Shown here: positions 60,680-64,000 of the stretch, in pieces | Layout of the letters: each line of letters opens with the position of its first letter | Position numbering within the stretch: the first letter of the stretch is position 1 | Assembly (NCBI RefSeq): GCF_033898525.1 | Contig: NZ_JAXAFJ010000009.1 | Span: 66,022 to 130,021, forward strand | Direction of reading: 5' to 3' | Source: Flaviflagellibacter rhizophilus | GTDB lineage: Bacteria > Pseudomonadota > Alphaproteobacteria > Rhizobiales > Methylopilaceae | Length of the DNA stretch: 64,000 nucleotides | Position numbers and translations under genes: made by a program | Notes under the pieces: model-generated | Databases searched by the model: none | The model's input: only the letters and a program-made list of their open reading frames with translations | Told to the model about the DNA's origin: nothing

Positions 60680-61450
60680 TCAGGGATGGACCCAGGCGCC
60701 TGCTTTGTCGAGCGCCGCGTCCGCATATCTGAGCGCCGCCGAAACCTCGGCTGCCTGGGCCGCATAGATCTGGCTCGTGCGGAAGCCCTCGTGCCGGCCG
60801 TCGGGCGCATGGATCGGCAATTCCGCTGTGACACGCCCGGGGCGCCGGGAGATGACCGCCACCCGGTTGGACAGGTACACAGCCTCGAATACCGAATGCG
60901 TAATGAACACGATGGTGCAGCCGAGACGGGCCCGGAGGGCCAGCAATTCGTCGTTCAGCCGAAAGCGCGTGATCTCGTCCAGAGCGGCGAACGGCTCGTC
61001 CATCAGGAGAAGCCGGGGCTCGGTCACCAGTGCGCGCGCGATGGAGACACGCATCTTCATGCCGCCCGAAAGCTCGGCCGGCTTTGCATCGGCAAAACCT
61101 TCGAGCCCGACAAGGCTGAGTGCGTTCGCCACGCGGTCGCCGGCCGCCGCGCGCGAAATGCCTTGCAACCTCAGCGGCAGCCACACATTGGCAGCGGCGC
61201 TGGCCCAGGGCATCAAAGTGGGTTCCTGGAAGACATAGCCGATCTGCGGGCAGCCGCCGGGCCAGTCGAGCCTTCCGGAGGTCGGCGCCTCGAGCCCGGC
61301 CAGAAGACGAAGGGCGGTGGACTTGCCGCATCCTGATGGACCGATGAGCGTGAGAAGTTCGCCCTCGGTCACCTCAAGGTCGAAGCCGGCAAGCGCCTCC
61401 AGACCGTTCGGGAACGTCTTCGATATGTCTGTGAGGCGGGCGAGCGGCAT
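60680..61450 (-). CDS. ABC transporter ATP-binding protein, NitT/TauT type
   Basis: ATG at 61450 (MPLARLTDISKTFPNGLEAL). LTLIGPSGCGKSTALRLLAG is Walker A, GYVFQEPTLMPWASAAANVW the Q-loop, AELSGGMKMRVSIARALVTE the signature, LLLMDEPFAALDE Walker B, and IVFITHSVFEAVYLSNRVAV the switch His region. Belongs to the nitrate/sulfonate/taurine-type importer ATPases. No permease or binding protein gene is next to it, so partners lie elsewhere. Confidence 0.9.
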   Translation of the reverse strand: MPLARLTDISKTFPNGLEALAGFDLEVTEGELLTLIGPSGCGKSTALRLLAGLEAPTSGRLDWPGGCPQIGYVFQEPTLMPWASAAANVWLPLRLQGISRAAAGDRVANALSLVGLEGFADAKPAELSGGMKMRVSIARALVTEPRLLLMDEPFAALDEITRFRLNDELLALRARLGCTIVFITHSVFEAVYLSNRVAVISRRPGRVTAELPIHAPDGRHEGFRTSQIYAAQAAEVSAALRYADAALDKAGAWVHP

Positions 61451-61539
61451 GTCGCGTGCACGCTGGCGGCTGCGCAGGGCCGGGTCAAGGCCGCATCGCA
61501 CTTGCGGGGAACCGTGCCTGATCCTAGCCTGCGCGCATC

Positions 61540-62181
61540 ATGACGCTTCTCATCACAGGGTTCGGCCCCTTCGAAGGCGGCAGCAATGCCTCCGAGGCGC
61601 TGGTGCGCGCCATAGCAGACGACGAGCCGCGCGGCGCGGGAGTCGAAACCCTGGTCCTGCCTGTCGACACCGAGCTCGCGCCCGCTTTGCTTGATGAGGC
61701 GCTGGAACGCCTGGAACCCTCGCGCCTGCTGATGACCGGACAGGCCGCGGGGCGCGGCCGCATCAGTCTCGAGCAGGTGGCACGCAACCGGCGAATGTTC
61801 CGCGTGCCCGACTGCGCGGGGCGCCTGATTCAGGGCGAGCCGGTGGTCGATGGCGGGCCCGACGCGTACCGCTCCTGCTGGCCGGATCTTCCGGGCCTCG
61901 CAGACGCGCTGAATCGTGCCGGCATTCCGGCCGCACTTTCGGAAGACTGCGGCGGGCACCTCTGCAACCAGTTGCTCTATCATGTGCTGCACACCTCGCG
62001 GCGGCTCGATCGGACGCTGTCGGCGGTGTTTCTCCATCTGCCGCTCCTGCCGGAGCAGGTCCGCGCGGGCGAGCCCGCCGCGCTTCGCCATCCTGATTGC
62101 CCCTCGATGCCGCTCGCCATGACGGTGCGTGCCGTGCACCTGATCGCGGGCATCCGCAACGCCCAGGAGGCCGCCGCATGA
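61540..62181 (+). CDS. pcp: Pyrrolidone-carboxylate peptidase-like protein
   Basis: C15 peptidase fold: LLITGFGPFEGGSNASEALV, a Glu in GQAAGRGRISLEQVARN, nucleophile Cys in GGHLCNQLLYHVLH, and His in LSAVFLHLPLLPEQ. Would remove N-terminal pyroglutamate in the cytosol. Its stop overlaps the start of the creatininase-like gene (ATGA), so they are coupled. Confidence 0.85.
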   Translation: MTLLITGFGPFEGGSNASEALVRAIADDEPRGAGVETLVLPVDTELAPALLDEALERLEPSRLLMTGQAAGRGRISLEQVARNRRMFRVPDCAGRLIQGEPVVDGGPDAYRSCWPDLPGLADALNRAGIPAALSEDCGGHLCNQLLYHVLHTSRRLDRTLSAVFLHLPLLPEQVRAGEPAALRHPDCPSMPLAMTVRAVHLIAGIRNAQEAAA

Positions 62182-62981
62182 CCCTGCCCCGCCCGCTTTG
62201 GCAGGATATGACATGGGAGGACTTTCGTGCCCCCGATATTGCCTCCTGGATCGCAGTGATCCCCATCGCCGCCATAGAGCAGCACGGCCCGCATCTGCCG
62301 CTCTCTACCGATCTGACGATCATGGAAGGCTATCTCGCGCGCGTGTTGGCCGCGCTGCCGAACGATCTTCCGGCAAGCGTGCTGCCGATCCAGCCCGTGG
62401 GCCTTTCGCCCGAACATCTGCGCTTCCCGGGCACGTTGAGTCTCACGCCGGAAAGCGCGCTGAAAGTGTGGACCGAACTGGGGGACAGCATTGCCCGGGC
62501 CGGGCTGCGCAAGCTGGTCTTCGTGAGCTCGCACGGGGGCAACAACGCATTGCTTGATGTGGTGGCGCGCGAGTTGCGGCTGCGCCACAATCTGCTGGCA
62601 GTGACGACAGCCTTCGCCCGCTTCGGCTATCCCGAAGGGCTGTTCACCCCCGACGAGATCAGCCACGGGATCCATGGCGGCGACATCGAGACCTCGCTGA
62701 TGCTGGCGTTCCGCCCCGACCTCGTTGGGATGGAGCGGGCGGCGGACTTTGCCTCGGAGGGCACGCGCATGGAGGCCGATTTCCGTCACCTCCGCATCGC
62801 CCGTCCCGCCGGCTTCGGCTGGCTGGCTGGCGACCTCAACGGCGCTGGCGCGCTCGGTAATGCCAGGGCGGCACGAGCCGACAAAGGGCACGTGGCAGCC
62901 GACCACGGCGCACGTGCCTTCGTGGAATTGCTGCGCGATGTGCAGAACTTCGAACTGCCGGTGCCTGAAACCCAGCGATGA
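62178..62981 (+). CDS. Creatininase-family amidohydrolase, 267 aa
   Basis: ATG at 62178. Metal-binding signature in AAIEQHGPHLPLSTDLTIME (Glu, His, Asp); SSHGGNNALLDVVARELRLR and HGGDIETSLMLAFRPD follow. The family hydrolyses creatinine or related cyclic amides, or acts in PQQ-related pathways; no specific substrate can be named. Coupled by ATGA overlaps with the genes on both sides. Confidence 0.88.
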   Translation: MTLPRPLWQDMTWEDFRAPDIASWIAVIPIAAIEQHGPHLPLSTDLTIMEGYLARVLAALPNDLPASVLPIQPVGLSPEHLRFPGTLSLTPESALKVWTELGDSIARAGLRKLVFVSSHGGNNALLDVVARELRLRHNLLAVTTAFARFGYPEGLFTPDEISHGIHGGDIETSLMLAFRPDLVGMERAADFASEGTRMEADFRHLRIARPAGFGWLAGDLNGAGALGNARAARADKGHVAADHGARAFVELLRDVQNFELPVPETQR

Positions 62982-63616
62982 TCGGCTACCGGAAGCGGCT
63001 GCAGGTTCTCGCCATCGCGCTGTCGGCGCTCGCTGGATATGTCGACGCGATCGGCTTCCTGGAACTCGGCGGCTTCTTCGTCTCCTTCATGAGCGGAAAC
63101 TCCACCCGCATGGCTGTGGGCCTCGCCGACCATGCCGCCGATGCGTGGCTCGCCGCTGCCTTGATCGCCACGTTCGTCACGGGCGTGGTGCTTGGATCCG
63201 TGGTGTCGCACACCTCGGGGCGTTACCGCCGGGCTGCAGTGCTCTTGGTGGTCGCCCTCCTTCTGAGCTGCGGCGTCATGCTCGATGAAATCGCACCGGC
63301 GCCTTGGGCGATGGGAGCCGTGGTCCTTGCCATGGGCGCCGAGAACGCCGTGTTCCAGCGGGACGGCGAGGTCTCCATCGGAGTCACGTACATGACCGGC
63401 ACCCTGGTCAAGTTCGGCCAGCGCCTCGCCGGCTCCTTCTTCGGCGGCGCACCATTCGCGTGGCTGCCCTACCTGCTGCTGTGGGCAGGCCTCAGCGCAG
63501 GCGCCGCGGCTGGTGCGCTGATCTATCCGCACTTTGGTCTGCAGGCCCTCTGGGCCGCCGCCGCCGCAGCGGCTCTCATGGCAGGGCTTACCCTGCTCCT
63601 GAAGCTTGAAGAGTGA
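62978..63616 (+). CDS. DUF1275 (YoaK-type) membrane protein, 212 aa
   Basis: Six hydrophobic segments with the signature ALAGYVDAIGFLELGGFFVS and FMSGNSTRMAVGLADHAADA, typical of DUF1275. Overlaps the upstream stop (ATGA) and is last in the three-gene operon. Function unknown; an inner-membrane protein. Confidence 0.88.
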   Translation: MIGYRKRLQVLAIALSALAGYVDAIGFLELGGFFVSFMSGNSTRMAVGLADHAADAWLAAALIATFVTGVVLGSVVSHTSGRYRRAAVLLVVALLLSCGVMLDEIAPAPWAMGAVVLAMGAENAVFQRDGEVSIGVTYMTGTLVKFGQRLAGSFFGGAPFAWLPYLLLWAGLSAGAAAGALIYPHFGLQALWAAAAAAALMAGLTLLLKLEE

Positions 63617-64000
63617 TGACGGTAGGCGCCGTTACTCTCGCCGATGCGTCGAGACTTGACAGCCTCCTGCGACGGAAGAGATCGTGGCCGCCGAGCGGCG
63701 GAGTGCAGCACGATCGGACGACGATGTCCCCCGGCCTGCGACCTGCCTTCAGTGCAACTTTGAAGCTCCTGTTGGTTCGGCAGTTTGCCCGGCCCGCGGC
63801 GGGCACGGAGGGGTAGACCGAGAGATAGCGGACGGCCGCTTTGGCGGGCGAGGTACAGCGCGAGTCGGAGCAGAACGTCCGACCCATCACGCGCCGCGGC
63901 TTGCCATCCGTCCCGGGCTGCATCCGGATCTCTGCCCGCTCGCTCGACCTGTTGAACGCCGAAAAGCCCGCCTTTGTGGGGCGGGCTTTTTGGTTTTGAT
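63617..64000. other. Intergenic end region
   Basis: No supported gene. A minus-strand frame (63588-63923) is Arg/Cys/Ser-rich and is rejected. It contains the terminator at 63963-63993. Confidence 0.5.
63963..63993. terminator. Rho-independent terminator
   Basis: Ten-bp stem AAAGCCCGCC / GGCGGGCTTT with a 7-nt loop and a TTTGG T-tract at the plus-strand end. It may end the 62-63.6 kb operon or a gene entering from the right. Confidence 0.8.

Noticed and set aside
63588..63923. 111-codon minus-strand frame at the right end
   Set aside because: Overlaps the end of DUF1275 and reads as Ser/Arg/Cys-rich noise.

Overview
The window looks like a draft-assembled chromosome of a Hyphomicrobiales-type alphaproteobacterium. 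Supporting signs are high GC, dense short-spaced operons, a homospermidine synthase paired with a class III ornithine decarboxylase, a DUF1007/NicO metal transporter, a TTG-start thiC behind a TPP riboswitch, a CobW/COG0523 GTPase next to a zinc ABC operon, and alphaproteobacterial small regulatory and PilZ proteins. I cannot name genus or species. One ambiguous base (1922) sits between two identical 117-bp copies inside an outer-membrane protein gene, which looks like an unmerged contig overlap.

Bases 1 to about 28,726 are accessory DNA. The right edge is marked by a tyrosine integrase (27246-28511) beside a 50-nt 3' remnant of tRNA-Val(GAC) at 28677-28726. No left-hand copy was seen, so the island probably starts outside the window. 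From left to right it carries: small hypotheticals and the OMP; lipoprotein and micro-membrane proteins; two c-di-GMP enzymes (4990-6720, 7239-8003); a block of small exported proteins including a Rap1a/Tai-like one (9365-11499); a decayed phage ejection-like gene abutting a regulator remnant (11489-12970); a headless HigA; a PilZ protein; a serine recombinase (14921-15763); small membrane and ribbon-helix-helix (RHH) proteins; and then a more coherent mobile module (17490-28511).

That module holds a large virion/ejection-like protein, a virion transglycosylase-like protein, RHH proteins, a pair of overlapping conserved genes, a RepA-like AAA ATPase with an iteron-like tract beside it, an excisionase-like HTH protein, a divergent RHH regulator with an obvious palindromic operator, and the integrase. 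There are no capsid, portal, large terminase or tail genes in view. It resembles a phage satellite or replicating integrative element that carries ejection genes; this is the most interesting candidate system in the window.

From 28.7 kb onward the DNA is ordinary chromosome: glycosyltransferases (including a GT32-like/GT62-like fusion), a hybrid histidine kinase, a diguanylate cyclase, a Bcr/CflA-type MFS exporter, ferrochelatase, a Ni/Co NicO-type transporter, phnM with a 2H phosphoesterase, a gamma-glutamyltransferase, a polyamine operon (ODC, GNAT, homospermidine synthase) behind a structured leader, a response regulator, a WD40 protein, a COG0523 GTPase, a znu-type zinc operon with a His-rich micro-protein and two near-identical candidate Zur sites, a TctC-type binding protein, TPP riboswitch plus thiC, a cupin, DUF4142, an SRAP protein, an EamA exporter, an orphan NitT/TauT-type ATPase, and a Pcp-like peptidase/creatininase-like/DUF1275 operon.
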